Assembly: GCA_024707265.1 (NCBI GenBank)
Contig: JANQAB010000001.1
Coordinates: forward strand, 216,224-280,223
Reading direction: 5' to 3'
Length of the DNA stretch: 64,000 bases
Origin: Sporocytophaga sp.
GTDB taxonomy: Bacteria > Bacteroidota > Bacteroidia > Cytophagales > Cytophagaceae
Part shown: piece after piece, positions 10,245 to 19,552 of the stretch
Layout of the letters: each line of letters opens with the position of its first letter
Position numbering within the stretch: position 1 is the stretch's first letter
The notes under the pieces: generated by a model
Seen by the model: only the letters and a program-made list of their open reading frames with translations
Told to the model about the DNA's origin: nothing
Databases searched by the model: none
Made by a program: the position numbers and the translations under genes

Positions 10245-10275
10245 CAAAACTATATTGAATGAAGAGAAGCTACAA
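10245..10275 (-). promoter_or_regulatory. Candidate Bacteroidota promoter of the siderophore operon
   Basis: Reading the minus strand, TTG at 10275-10273 is followed after 20 bases by TAGTTTTG at 10252-10245, an exact TAnnTTTG -7 box. This spacing fits the sigma-A consensus of this phylum. The expected start of transcription is about 40 bases before the ATG at 10200. No convincing Fur box was seen next to it, so iron control is only presumed from gene content. The rest of 10276-10430 shows no gene. Confidence 0.5.
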
Positions 10276-10432
10276 TCGCTTTGGGAAGGTAAAAAAAGGG
10301 TAGCCCGTAATGGTAGAATGATACCATTTCAAGGGTACAATTAAATCAGCAAATTATAACTGGTAGTGAAAAATGAATCAGCCGTATCAGTTCTACATTC
10401 ATTTGTTCCTTCGGAAAAATAAGAAATAGAGC

Positions 10433-10465
10433 AAAAAAATAGCCCCAAATAATCCGGGGCTATTT
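10433..10465 (-). terminator. Rho-independent terminator of the GH30 gene
   Basis: Perfect 10-base-pair stem: 10437-10446 (AAATAGCCCC on the plus strand) pairs with 10456-10465, with a 9-base loop. On the minus strand the stem is followed by a run of T. It lies about 80 bases past the GH30 stop codon at 10547. Confidence 0.8.
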
Positions 10466-10546
10466 CAATTTACGAAGTATTAAATTAACAGGTGTATTAC
10501 AAATTAATATCCATAGTGTAATGTAAAGAGCAAAAGCACTCCTACT

Positions 10547-12790
10547 TTATTGTCTTACTATTTTATAAAATCTTAAGCCCTGATGATCTTCAATTGAAAG
10601 CAGATAAACACCGGGAAGCAAATCTTCTGCTATGCTACTGTGATCTGAAGCTTGCCCTTCTTCCATAACAGCACCTTTCATATCCATAATTCTGAACTTA
10701 AAATCTCCAACATGACTGATCTTTAAACCGTCATTGCCAAAGGGATTAGGACTAAGCGTAGTCGCAGCAATTTTACTATCTTTTATATCAGTAATTACTT
10801 CATTATTAAAAACCATATAATTCAAATTCATATAATTTGCATCAAATACAAGACGCAATATATGCTGACCTTCTGTAAGGTTAATATTGTTAAGCGTTAT
10901 CGTTTGATAGGTCTGCCAGCCTTGAGTATTTGGAATATTAATCGGTCCTGTAATGTCAACGCCATCCACTTCTATATGGAATATCTTTCCATCACCATCT
11001 GCAGCAGCTCTCACATCAATACTATATGCACCGGTTGATTTAACATTAACAGTGTATTCCAGCCACTCATTCTGCATAATGTAGGCGATGTTATATCCTC
11101 CCCCCTCATCACTGCACACTTCTATGTCTACATCTTCATTACTTCTGTAATTGACAACAGGTGTAACCTGGCTCCCAGGGGTATCATCAAAGTACGCATT
11201 TCCATTTCCTCCAAGGTCAAATTCTTCCAGCTGTATTGTACCAGGGATATCATGAGGTTTTCCGTTATACGGGCTTTGAGGAATATTAACTTTGATAACG
11301 ACAGCTGCGGAGGTTGTTTTATTTCCTGAGTTATCTGTTGCTATGGCAGTTATGGAATATGAACCAGCGCCTACATTTGTCCATGAATAAGTATAAGGCG
11401 ATGAAGCATCTTCTCCTAACTTGACTGCTCCGTTATAAAACTCCACTTTCGAAATTGTCCCATCAGGGTCAGAAGCATTAGCAGATATATTTATTGTAGC
11501 AGGGGAAGTGAATGTTGCATCATTTGCGGGTGCAGTAATGCTCACAATAGGAAATCCGGCAGGCGCTTTTCCTACAAAAGATGTCATACTCTGGGCATCC
11601 AGAGTAACTTGAAAAGACCCATCAGGATCGTTGATATTAGCTTCTTTCTGAAGGTTCTTTGAACCTGAGGTAACATATCTTTCCCAGGTCTGAACTTTGG
11701 TACCAGGAATTGACAGGGTAATGGTTTTCGAAGAAGTACTTCTGTTTAAAGCAACGATAACCACATCATCACCTTTTTTATAAGCAGATACATATACATC
11801 GGTAGTAGGATTTTTGGTAGCATCAACTCTGTAATATCCTGGCCGCACAAATTTAGAATAATGCGTCATCATGTATCCCCGCTTACTAATGGTACCATCT
11901 TCTTTCATAGGGCTGTATTGCCTTCTGATATACCACCATACATACGCCTGGAATTCTGCATCAGCCAATGCACTGTGGATATGAAAACCGGTCTCAAGTG
12001 CTTCAGGCCAACGATCTGCTGATTGTGCTTCACTGTTGGGATGGTAAACCTCCGTCATCCAAAGTTCTTTTCCTGCACCCTTTTGCTTAAAAAGCGGATA
12101 AGTGAAATTACTATAGGCAGTTCCGTAAAGGTGCGCCCCCAGGATATCCATGTTTGCTAAGGCCTGCGGATCATTCAGAATTGGATCAGACATGTTTTTC
12201 AGATAGGAGAATGATTCCGGGGAGATCACTCTGCAATTGATAGATCCAGCATTTTCCTTCATAAAGCGTAGTATCTCCTGTGGAGTCCACCAGGTCCAGT
12301 CGTGCGCATAATCTGGTTCATTCTGAACAGAAATCGCATACAACTCTACACCATTATCTTTCATGTACTTGACAAAGTCATTTAAGTGTTGGGCATAAGC
12401 AGCATACATATTAGATCTCAATCTCTTGGCATTTGTTTGTGTCCCACGGGTAAAGGTTTCAATCATGTTTGCTGGAGGATTCCAGGGGGAGGCAAAAACA
12501 ATCGCTCCCAATTCTATTGCTCTTTTAGCAGTGGCTAGTTCTCTGGACCACTCACTGGGTTTATCAGAGACCCAGATTCGAAGAACGGACATCCCCATTT
12601 GTCCTGCTCCATTTCCAAATGCAGTTTCTCTTTGTGAAGCTGTTAAATCACCCACCCACACAGGGTGATTGATTCCCCCAAAACCTCTTATATATTGTTT
12701 CTGGGAAGACAATGTAACAGTTGCTGTTTGAGCAAATACATGGATGCAAACAAGCAATGCTACAATCGATGTTAATAATTTTTTTCTCAT
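10547..12790 (-). CDS. Secreted GH30 glucuronoxylanase with Ig-like domain, CBM6 and T9SS type A sorting domain
   Basis: 747 residues. A signal peptide (MRKKLLTSIVALLVCIHVFA) is followed by a GH30 catalytic domain to about residue 405. The acid/base Glu is in SVQNEPDYAHDW (about E158) and the nucleophile in ELWMTEVYH (about E247). Their 89-residue spacing matches Bacillus XynC-type glucuronoxylanases as I recall them. An Ig-like domain follows (SITAPANDATF to about 505), then a CBM6 (QLEEFDLGG, NEWLEYTVNV, LRLVF) and a C-terminal T9SS type A domain (LSPNPFGNDG, PGVYLLSIED). It should cleave methylglucuronate-substituted xylan outside the cell. It is a single-gene unit with its own terminator. 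The Ig-like domain closely resembles one in the GH10 enzyme at 23155-26247. Confidence 0.94.
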   Translation of the reverse strand: MRKKLLTSIVALLVCIHVFAQTATVTLSSQKQYIRGFGGINHPVWVGDLTASQRETAFGNGAGQMGMSVLRIWVSDKPSEWSRELATAKRAIELGAIVFASPWNPPANMIETFTRGTQTNAKRLRSNMYAAYAQHLNDFVKYMKDNGVELYAISVQNEPDYAHDWTWWTPQEILRFMKENAGSINCRVISPESFSYLKNMSDPILNDPQALANMDILGAHLYGTAYSNFTYPLFKQKGAGKELWMTEVYHPNSEAQSADRWPEALETGFHIHSALADAEFQAYVWWYIRRQYSPMKEDGTISKRGYMMTHYSKFVRPGYYRVDATKNPTTDVYVSAYKKGDDVVIVALNRSTSSKTITLSIPGTKVQTWERYVTSGSKNLQKEANINDPDGSFQVTLDAQSMTSFVGKAPAGFPIVSITAPANDATFTSPATINISANASDPDGTISKVEFYNGAVKLGEDASSPYTYSWTNVGAGSYSITAIATDNSGNKTTSAAVVIKVNIPQSPYNGKPHDIPGTIQLEEFDLGGNGNAYFDDTPGSQVTPVVNYRSNEDVDIEVCSDEGGGYNIAYIMQNEWLEYTVNVKSTGAYSIDVRAAADGDGKIFHIEVDGVDITGPINIPNTQGWQTYQTITLNNINLTEGQHILRLVFDANYMNLNYMVFNNEVITDIKDSKIAATTLSPNPFGNDGLKISHVGDFKFRIMDMKGAVMEEGQASDHSSIAEDLLPGVYLLSIEDHQGLRFYKIVRQ

Positions 12791-13008
12791 GATTACCAGA
12801 TTCTCTATAAATCTTTGCTATTAATATTTTCAAAGGATTTTCACCATATATAGTTTAACCCGATAGTTTATTCATCCAATAGTCCCCTATTCATGATGAG
12901 CTAAACATACTCATACTATATGATCTAAAAATTTCTACTCTACAAAATAAGGAATCTGATTGTAAACATATTTTAAGAAAAATATTAAAATAATCTATAA
13001 TTGCTGGG

Positions 13009-13041
13009 ACTGATGCCATCACTTAAAGTGATGGCATCAGT
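13009..13041 (-). terminator. Strong inverted repeat after the anti-sigma/CTD gene
   Basis: Perfect 14-base-pair stem: ACTGATGCCATCAC at 13009-13022 and its complement at 13028-13041, loop TTAAA. It lies about 30 bases after the stop at 13073 of the minus-strand gene. The minus-strand side lacks a U tract, while the plus-strand side is T-rich, so it may work in either direction or stabilise the mRNA end. Confidence 0.6.
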
Positions 13042-13072
13042 TAATTTTATTTAATTTAAAATTAAAGAATAG

Positions 13073-14183
13073 CTACTTTGTTATAGTTACGGTACCTTCA
13101 TCAACACTTCCATCAGAATATTCTATGGTAAAAAAGTATAAGCCAATTCCTAAACTTAGCCCCATATTGCTCTCTCCGGACCACTCCTCCGGCTGAAAAT
13201 TCTGTACCCTGGATTGATAATAAACCTTACCGCTCTTCTCAATGAGTACAAAATTTACAGCCTCTTTATCCCTGTCATAAGGAACAGACCAGGCACGGTC
13301 ATATTCTGGATTAAAAACATAAGCTTTTGAAGTTGTACATATCTGCTCCGGAATCACAATTTTACTTGTGCCTTCTACCATACAACTTCTGGAATCTTTT
13401 ATCCTGAGGTAATATGTTCCTGATGAAAGCTCATCAAAATGTGACAATGATTGTTTATCATTCAACATAAAAGTGTATGGAGGTTTTCCACCTTTAACAG
13501 TCTCAGGGTACAACTGAACCTTACCAGTTTCTTTTCCTTTACAGCTAGCTGTCACCGCATATCGAACATCCCCTTTTAGTTCTGCACAAGGATCCTTTTG
13601 CGGCAAAACTGCTGGCTGAATCTTCTTGTCTTCATTACTGACTGCAGAATCTTTTAATGTTAATCCCGATTGAGGGATCAATGGAGGCTCATCCTTTTCT
13701 GTTAATTCAGAAGGTGCGACCTCTTGAGATTGGATTGATTGTTTATCTGATTTAACAGTTAAACTTTCTTTAGAGTGCTTATCCGGCTTTGATAAAGGTA
13801 AAGGCATCGCTTCAGGTTCCCGAGTCTTTTTCAGAAACTACTACCTGCACTTGTTTTGAAGTCACATTTACAGGGACATCAGCTTCTGAGCTAAGATTAT
13901 AATATACATAAATTCCGCCTGCAAGACCGATTAATAAAGCCAGAGCATATACATTCCAATTTGGCTTGGACTTATATAAGTATAAATCCTTGCGCATCTG
14001 TTCCTTTAATTTTAAAGCTTCCTGAGCTATGACCAATTCATCAGCTAACATGGAAAGCTCAAGACTCTTTCTTAACTGCTCATCAGAAGCAAGTTCTCCT
14101 TCAAACAAAGCTCTTTCCTCCTGGCTCATCTTGCCTTTGGCATAGAGTTCGATCTTTTCTATTATATCACTACCTGAGCTCAT
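13073..14183 (-). CDS. Anti-sigma factor with TM segment, SprB-like repeat and type-B-CTD-like tail (frameshifted)
   Basis: Two adjacent frames, 14183-13812 (123 residues) and 13807-13073 (244 residues), read as one protein of about 369 residues after one base is removed in a run of five (13827-13831). The second frame stays open upstream through KKTREPEA before its first Met. The N-terminal ~75 residues form a helical cytosolic part (KIELYAKGKMSQEERALFEG), followed by one membrane segment (VYALALLIGLAGGIYVYY). A Pro/Ser/Glu-rich linker leads to a SprB-like repeat (GGKPPYTFMLND, SGTYYLRIKDSRSC) and an end resembling a type B sorting domain (GIGLYFFTIEYSDGSVDEGT). The intact paralogue at 28133-29290 has exactly this order in 385 residues, which argues for one gene. 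It overlaps the sigma gene by 14 bases, as expected for an anti-sigma factor. Confidence 0.78.
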
Positions 14184-14754
14184 TTTTCAAAAAATTAATC
14201 ATTGAACCATCATTTTCAACAAGCTCCATGAGCTTCTGCTTACACCTGTAATGCGTACTCTTAGCCACTGTTTCTCCCGCAAAATTCATTTTCTGAGCAA
14301 CTTCTTTCATGCTCAGATTGTCGTATATAACATACTTGAGTATCTGTTTGCATTTTTCGCCAACTTTACTCATAAACTGCTCTATCAATTCTTCCTTTTC
14401 CTTTGTAATAATTACTGCAAGATGGCTTTCTTCCAAAGGCTGCATCTGCATTTTTGAAATATCTAATTGTTTATTTCTTCTCTTTATTCTGTTGATCCAT
14501 AAGTTTCTGGAAACAAAATACAAGAAGCCATTTACATCTTTTCCATGTTCGAATTTACCAAGCCGGACTGTAGTAAAAAGAGATACTACCGCATCCTGGA
14601 AAATGTCTTTTGCTTCGTCTTCATCGCCATTGTTCAGGCAGATGTATTTCATGATCTGAGGCAAAGCAGACTGATATAAATGGTTAAGGACTCTCGAATT
14701 CTGGCCATTGAGAATAGCTTCAATAATTTCCTGATTTTTGTCCTTTTTTAACAT
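14170..14754 (-). CDS. ECF-type RNA polymerase sigma factor (module 1)
   Basis: About 194 residues from ATG 14754 (MLKKDKNQEIIEA); a TTG at 14793 would add 13 residues but has no support. Region 2 is seen in AKDIFQDAVVSLFTTVRLGKF and the FVSRNLWINRIKRRNK segment. Region 4 is an HTH in LKYVIYDNLSMKEVAQKMNF followed by a CKQKLMELV recognition helix. Similar in length and sequence to the sigma factor at 29287-29862 (shared KFE/KFD, NLWxN, HYRCKQ). It overlaps the downstream anti-sigma gene by 14 bases. An AAAAAGTAAAC motif (plus-strand sense) lies 25 bases upstream, at 14779-14789, and also before the second sigma gene. Confidence 0.9.
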   Translation of the reverse strand: MLKKDKNQEIIEAILNGQNSRVLNHLYQSALPQIMKYICLNNGDEDEAKDIFQDAVVSLFTTVRLGKFEHGKDVNGFLYFVSRNLWINRIKRRNKQLDISKMQMQPLEESHLAVIITKEKEELIEQFMSKVGEKCKQILKYVIYDNLSMKEVAQKMNFAGETVAKSTHYRCKQKLMELVENDGSMINFLKNELR

Positions 14755-14894
14755 ATTCTTCCTACAAACAAATAGTTTAAAAAGTAAACACAATTGTTAA
14801 GTGATATAGAAATCAAATTATAATCAACTGAAAAACCAATCACCACAGTAAATTCTGCAAATCAAAGAATTACATTTTCAATTTCTGGAAGATA

Positions 14895-15800
14895 TCATTC
14901 CTTGATAATATAATAATGAAGGTTTAACTCATACTGATTTGCAACAGGGTATACGTTGGATTGAGTCTTGAGGTATGCCAAAGAGAAGTCAAAATAATTT
15001 TTGTAAAGATTGATTTTATAAAGGTCGAGGATCAGACCAGAGCCGTTGCCGGTATAATGAAAGGCACTGATTCCTACTGTATTGGACAAAACAAATCCTG
15101 CCTGAAGTATATAGGAGGAAGAAACTCCCGGAATCCAGTTACCTCTGGCTGCACCACGAATTTGTGTATTAGGCCCCAAATCGAAATACTTTTCCCCATA
15201 TAGATTAACATACCTGTTAATCAGAAAGGTATAGTTGATAGGCGTAACAGTAGGGTTGTTAAAATCATTGAGAGAAGCTCCCAGACGAAAAGTAGGAGAA
15301 TATAATGTGACGCTCCCATGACCTGCCCAGGTAAAGGAAGAACCTGAAGCTCCCGCAGCAGAAGCATCAAAGTTGTAATTAATCATATGAAAAGCAATAC
15401 CTCCGGACAGGTATAAATCTTCTTTTAAAGGAATATGAATAGCATAACGCAATATTGCTCTTACCCTGTTGAAATATTCTCCTTCCCGATCATTATACAA
15501 TCCTCCCCCAATGATATGTTTCTTATTTACAGACCTTTTTGATTCACTCTCCCACTTTTGCAAATTTATATTGGCATCTGCATAATATGTCCTGATTACC
15601 GAGTATCTGCCAAAATAGGACCTGAAAACAAAATTTGACTGAAAGTCATTATCGAGACAAGCATGAGAAGGGGCATGTAACTGAATATTCTTCGGAAAGT
15701 GTATGAACGACTCTGAGAAATTGCTTTGTGCAAAAGCCTTCAAAGAGCAGAAGCATATGATTGTCAGCAAAAAAAGTCCCTTTGTGTACATTTTAAACAC
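14895..15800 (-). CDS. PorP/SprF-like type IX secretion outer membrane barrel (module 1)
   Basis: 301 residues with a signal peptide (MYTKGLFLLTIICFCSLKAFAQ). The remainder is alternating polar/aromatic beta strands (FRLGASLNDFNNPTVTPINY, ILQAGFVLSNTVGISAFHYT), the pattern of PorP/SprF family proteins. The motif LGASLNDFNNP is typical of this family. These barrels assist secretion or anchoring of proteins that carry type B C-terminal domains. It is transcribed just upstream of the sigma factor on the same strand and divergently from the type B cargo gene at 15935. The 134-base divergent gap contains a TATTTTTG -7-like box on the minus strand (15848-15841), but no good -33 element. Confidence 0.82.
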   Translation of the reverse strand: MFKMYTKGLFLLTIICFCSLKAFAQSNFSESFIHFPKNIQLHAPSHACLDNDFQSNFVFRSYFGRYSVIRTYYADANINLQKWESESKRSVNKKHIIGGGLYNDREGEYFNRVRAILRYAIHIPLKEDLYLSGGIAFHMINYNFDASAAGASGSSFTWAGHGSVTLYSPTFRLGASLNDFNNPTVTPINYTFLINRYVNLYGEKYFDLGPNTQIRGAARGNWIPGVSSSYILQAGFVLSNTVGISAFHYTGNGSGLILDLYKINLYKNYFDFSLAYLKTQSNVYPVANQYELNLHYYIIKE

Positions 15801-15934
15801 AGACCAGTGCCGTGATTTTAGTTTTATTTTTCCTAAATTTCAAAAATACATTTACTTTTTTATTATTCGTTTGTAGAAACGTAAATCAGGAATAAAATCC
15901 TAAAATATTTCTTCGTAAGAAGATATATATTTAC

Positions 15935-17613
15935 ATGTTTAAGTCTTCAAAGGTTGTTGAACTACCTGAAAAGCAAATGAAAAATATGAAATTACTCATG
16001 AGGTCCTACATTATAACAACTATTTTCTTGTGTCTATGCTTCATTGCAAAGGCACAAACAGGTCCTGCTGGAGTAGGTAAGAATGATGGAAGTTCATCAC
16101 TAAAAATTTGGCTGGATGCAGGAAAGGGAACATTTTCAGATACCTTACAAAAATACTCTGCCAAGCCTGGTGATAAGATTTTATTCTGGAAAGATCTGAG
16201 TGGCAGCAGTAACCATGTCATGTCTGCCAGTGATACAACTAATCCGCTATTAACCACTTCGAATCCACTTTTAAATAATCAGGATGGCATTCGGTTTTTC
16301 AGGAATGATGGCAATGGAAACAAAAAAATTTCCTGGTATCCAAATCGTTCTCCAAAACCAATGATATAACTATCTATTGCATCTTTCATGCATTAACCAA
16401 AGCAGGTGGAACAAATTTAAGTCCATTCAAAGCTACAAACTATGACAGTAATATGTGGTATTTCGGAGCTGGCCTTGTTGACGGGGGAGCGAACGGATTT
16501 ACAAACGACATAAGTCTGGCTTTTTGTGATACCAGCATAGCAGCCGGTGCGGGAGACTCTACTTCTTCTACGGATTATTGTGTAAAAGCTCCGGCCTCAT
16601 TGAATAAAACTTACTTTGCAGTATTACAGAAAGAAGCATGGACTGGAAAACTTAAGATCGGACATAACACCAACACAGACTCCGTTTTTCAGGCAGGAAC
16701 CCAACCCATCAATGTACCAACAAGGTATTATATAGGTTCAACCTCCAATGCAAAAGCCAATGCAGAGCCTTCTTTCTTTGATGGATATATTGCCTGTGTA
16801 CTTGTCTATAACAAAATATTAAGCAGTGCCGAAAAAATTATACTTGAGAATTATCTTTCAGCGAAATACAACATTCCACTTAAAGATAATGACATCTACC
16901 AGTTTGATGAACCGCATGCAGGAAACTTTGATTTTGAACTGATAGGAATAGGAAAAGCCAACGATGGTGCGTCCCAGCTTTCTGCAAGAGGCGAGGGGAT
17001 GATAGAACTAAATAACATCTCAGAATTGAACAAAGGTGAATTTATGTTCATTGGCCACAATGGAAAGACTTTAGCTTCCGCAAAAGGTAATCTACCTACA
17101 GGCATTCAATACAGGCTGGACCGCGAATGGATTTGCTCTAAAACCGGAGGATCTCCAAAAGTTGATCTCATTATAGACCCTAAAAACATCTCTGAAATCG
17201 ACTCTAAAGACCTAAGACTTATAATAGATACAGACAATGATGGCTCTTATGCCATGGAGAAAATCGGAGAAGGCGTTATTGAAATCTCTGAAGTAACCCG
17301 TGATGGACGCTACATTTTCAGAAGCGTTAATCTGAAACATGGCAATCATTTTACCTTAGGAAAAGTTAACAAAGATTCCTTCAACAGTGAGGCCGATTAT
17401 TTTTCGCCTAATGGTGATGGGGTGTCTGACACCTATTATATACCCTATGCCGGTAAAGCAGATATCTATGACAGAAACGGGAAACACATCAAAACCCTTA
17501 CCACACCAGCCTTCTGGGATGGAACAAATAATGGAGGTGAACTTCTGCCTCCCGGGATATATTTCCTAAATGTGAATGAAGATCTGCAAAAAACAGTAAC
17601 GTTGATCAGGTAA
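15935..17613 (+). CDS. Secreted LamG/concanavalin-like protein with T9SS type B (CHU_C) sorting domain, frameshifted
   Basis: Two frames: 15935-16369 (signal peptide and first part) and 16453-17613. The second frame is open back to about 16321 as KNFLVSKSFSKTNDITIYC, so one A added to the run of seven at 16322-16328 joins them into about 545-559 residues. The likely start is ATG 15977 or 15986, giving a clean signal peptide (RSYIITTIFLCLCFIAKAQ). The middle resembles LamG-like lectin folds (IWLDAGKGTF, FFDGYIACVLVYNKILSSAE). The C-terminus is a textbook type B domain: DYFSPNGDGVSDTYYI, ADIYDRNGKHIK, FWDGTNNGGELLPPGIYFL. It is probably exported by T9SS and is the presumed cargo of module 1. 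Confidence 0.83.
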
Positions 17614-17766
17614 AATTTGCTTACTTCCAATTTAGACTCTTCCCTGTGAAATAACCTTGGTAATTACCGAGTGAAAATTTTATTATTCAAGCCACTAATA
17701 TTGCTTTGTTGACGTTCAATGAAGAAATTTAATATAATTTTTAAATTTAAATTTCTCAGAAATGAA

Positions 17767-19413
17767 ATGAAACATTGCCTTTTAATTTTTTGCCTTTTAA
17801 CCACCACTTTTTGTGTTCATAAGAAAGATAAAAACACTAACCTCAATCTTGAATTAATTGAAGCTGCTCAGTACGAAAGAGACTCTTTATACATTGTAGA
17901 TTTGCTTGAAAAAGGTGCTGATATAAACTATCAGGACTCAACAGGAAATACAGCATTGCACCACAGTCTTTCAAATTACCTGCACGGTAAAAATGTCGAT
18001 ATGTTTCTCTCAAGACAAAACATTGATGTCAATCTTCGAAATAAATCAAGTCAATCACCTATATTATTAACACTGGACAACAACTACATAAAAAAACTCA
18101 TCGCTCTCGGCGCTGATGTGAATGTGCAGGATTATTCAGGAATGTCCCCTCTTCATTATGCTTGTAGTAAAAATGACCCGGAACTTGTAGACTTATTGCT
18201 GAACAGAGGGGCAAGCGTAAATATAAAAGATAGCCTTGGCTTTACCCCGTTAATCTTGTGTTTCAAGGAAGTTACATGGCCGAGTTTCAATGGACTGGTA
18301 GTAGGTGCATGCGGGGTATATTATCTATCAACAAATCACCCCCAGAGAGTTACCTCATATAAAATTGTTAAAGCATTACTGAACAATGGAGCAAAGATAA
18401 ATGAGAGGGATAAAGAAGGTAGGCCAGCATTAAACTATGCTATTTTACAGAATAACCAACCAGTATTATTACTTCTTCTATCATCTGGGGCAAAGGTAAG
18501 TAATGAGACTTCTGTTCGGGAAGAGTTATTGACCAATGCTATATATGGAGGAAATTCACAAATAGTAAAGTGGCTGCTTGAAGAAGGATGTGATCCAAAC
18601 CAAAATGATAACGATGGCAAAACAATCTTATATATGGCTGCAGAAGTTGGGACATCAAAAATGGTACGGGATCTTATTGAAGCTGGGGGAAATCCATCCG
18701 TTCCGTCCTACTCGTGCCTGAAATGCACAAGCAACAAGCAAATTACCTTTCCTATTCATGCTGCAGCAAATTCGGGCAATTTTGGGACATTGGTGGAATT
18801 AGTCAAAAAAGCAGATTTAAATGTAAATCTTAAGGACTATAAACAACAGTCACCATTACACCTGGCGGTTGAACAAAACTCATATTATAATTCTTATGAG
18901 AATTATAGAGAGTACTTGTTAAGATACACAGATTGCATAGAACTACTTCTAAGCAAAGGAGCGGATCCAAATCAGGTTAACCAATATGGTTTGACACCAT
19001 TAATGCTTATTAAGCCTGCCTACTATCCTTCCTATAAAAATAGCATAAGCACGACTGATAAAATCAATATTATCAATTCATTTGCTAATAACTGTACTGA
19101 CTTTAACATCAGGGATACAAATGGCATCAGTGTTTTTATGTATATATCACGTTGTCATAATATTAAAATGACTGAACGAATGTTATCGGCAGGTGCAAAC
19201 ATTAATATCAAAGATAATAACGGCAACACAGCCTTGGACTATGCTTTGATGCATCAAAATGACTTGAACAGAAGGAAAGATGAGAAAGCTAAGAATACTA
19301 AAGAAGGAATGGTTTATATTTTAAATAAGATGGAATCTAAAGAAGATGTAATTGACAAATATATCAATTACCTTATTAAAAAAGGAGCGAAGAAAGGCAA
19401 GGATATAAATTAA
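17767..19413 (+). CDS. Ankyrin-repeat lipoprotein-like protein
   Basis: About 548 residues from ATG 17767, chosen because it opens a signal peptide (MKHCLLIFCLLTTTFCVHKK) with a possible lipobox ending in Cys. An upstream ATG at 17719 would add 16 basic and hydrophobic residues. At least ten ankyrin repeats follow, with clear units such as GNTALHHSL, GMSPLHYACSKNDPELVDLL, GFTPLILCF and GNTALDYALMH. Ankyrin arrays bind partner proteins; the partner is unknown. It is a single gene between the module 1 cargo and the convergent GH16 gene, ended by a hairpin at 19480-19504. Confidence 0.9.
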   Translation: MKHCLLIFCLLTTTFCVHKKDKNTNLNLELIEAAQYERDSLYIVDLLEKGADINYQDSTGNTALHHSLSNYLHGKNVDMFLSRQNIDVNLRNKSSQSPILLTLDNNYIKKLIALGADVNVQDYSGMSPLHYACSKNDPELVDLLLNRGASVNIKDSLGFTPLILCFKEVTWPSFNGLVVGACGVYYLSTNHPQRVTSYKIVKALLNNGAKINERDKEGRPALNYAILQNNQPVLLLLLSSGAKVSNETSVREELLTNAIYGGNSQIVKWLLEEGCDPNQNDNDGKTILYMAAEVGTSKMVRDLIEAGGNPSVPSYSCLKCTSNKQITFPIHAAANSGNFGTLVELVKKADLNVNLKDYKQQSPLHLAVEQNSYYNSYENYREYLLRYTDCIELLLSKGADPNQVNQYGLTPLMLIKPAYYPSYKNSISTTDKINIINSFANNCTDFNIRDTNGISVFMYISRCHNIKMTERMLSAGANINIKDNNGNTALDYALMHQNDLNRRKDEKAKNTKEGMVYILNKMESKEDVIDKYINYLIKKGAKKGKDIN

Positions 19414-19479
19414 AACTAAATATTCTCCTTTACCCATTAATTGGTGGAATCTGAAAAAACAATTCCTTAAAGAATGACA

Positions 19480-19504
19480 AAGGCTGCCCTTTCAAGGCAG
19501 CCTT
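19480..19504. terminator. Hairpin between convergent ankyrin and GH16 genes
   Basis: Perfect 9-base-pair GC-rich stem: AAGGCTGCC at 19480-19488 pairs with 19496-19504, with a 7-base loop. It is followed by CAATTTTATC on the plus strand. It sits between the ankyrin stop (19413) and the GH16 stop (19553), so it may serve both strands. Confidence 0.7.
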
Positions 19505-19552
19505 CAATTTTATCTAACCAACACCCAGAGTCTACTCAAGGCAAGTTAAACC

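Noticed and set aside
10201..10546. Fur box for the siderophore operon
   Set aside because: Looked for a GATAATGAT-type palindrome around the predicted promoter and found none convincing by eye.
12648..12833. Minus-strand 61-codon frame overlapping the start of the GH30 gene
   Set aside because: Out-of-frame shadow of the GH30 signal peptide region.
13073..13807. Treating the 244-residue SprB/CTD protein as an independent secreted gene
   Set aside because: It has no signal peptide or membrane segment, and the paralogue at 28133-29290 shows it is the periplasmic half of the anti-sigma protein.
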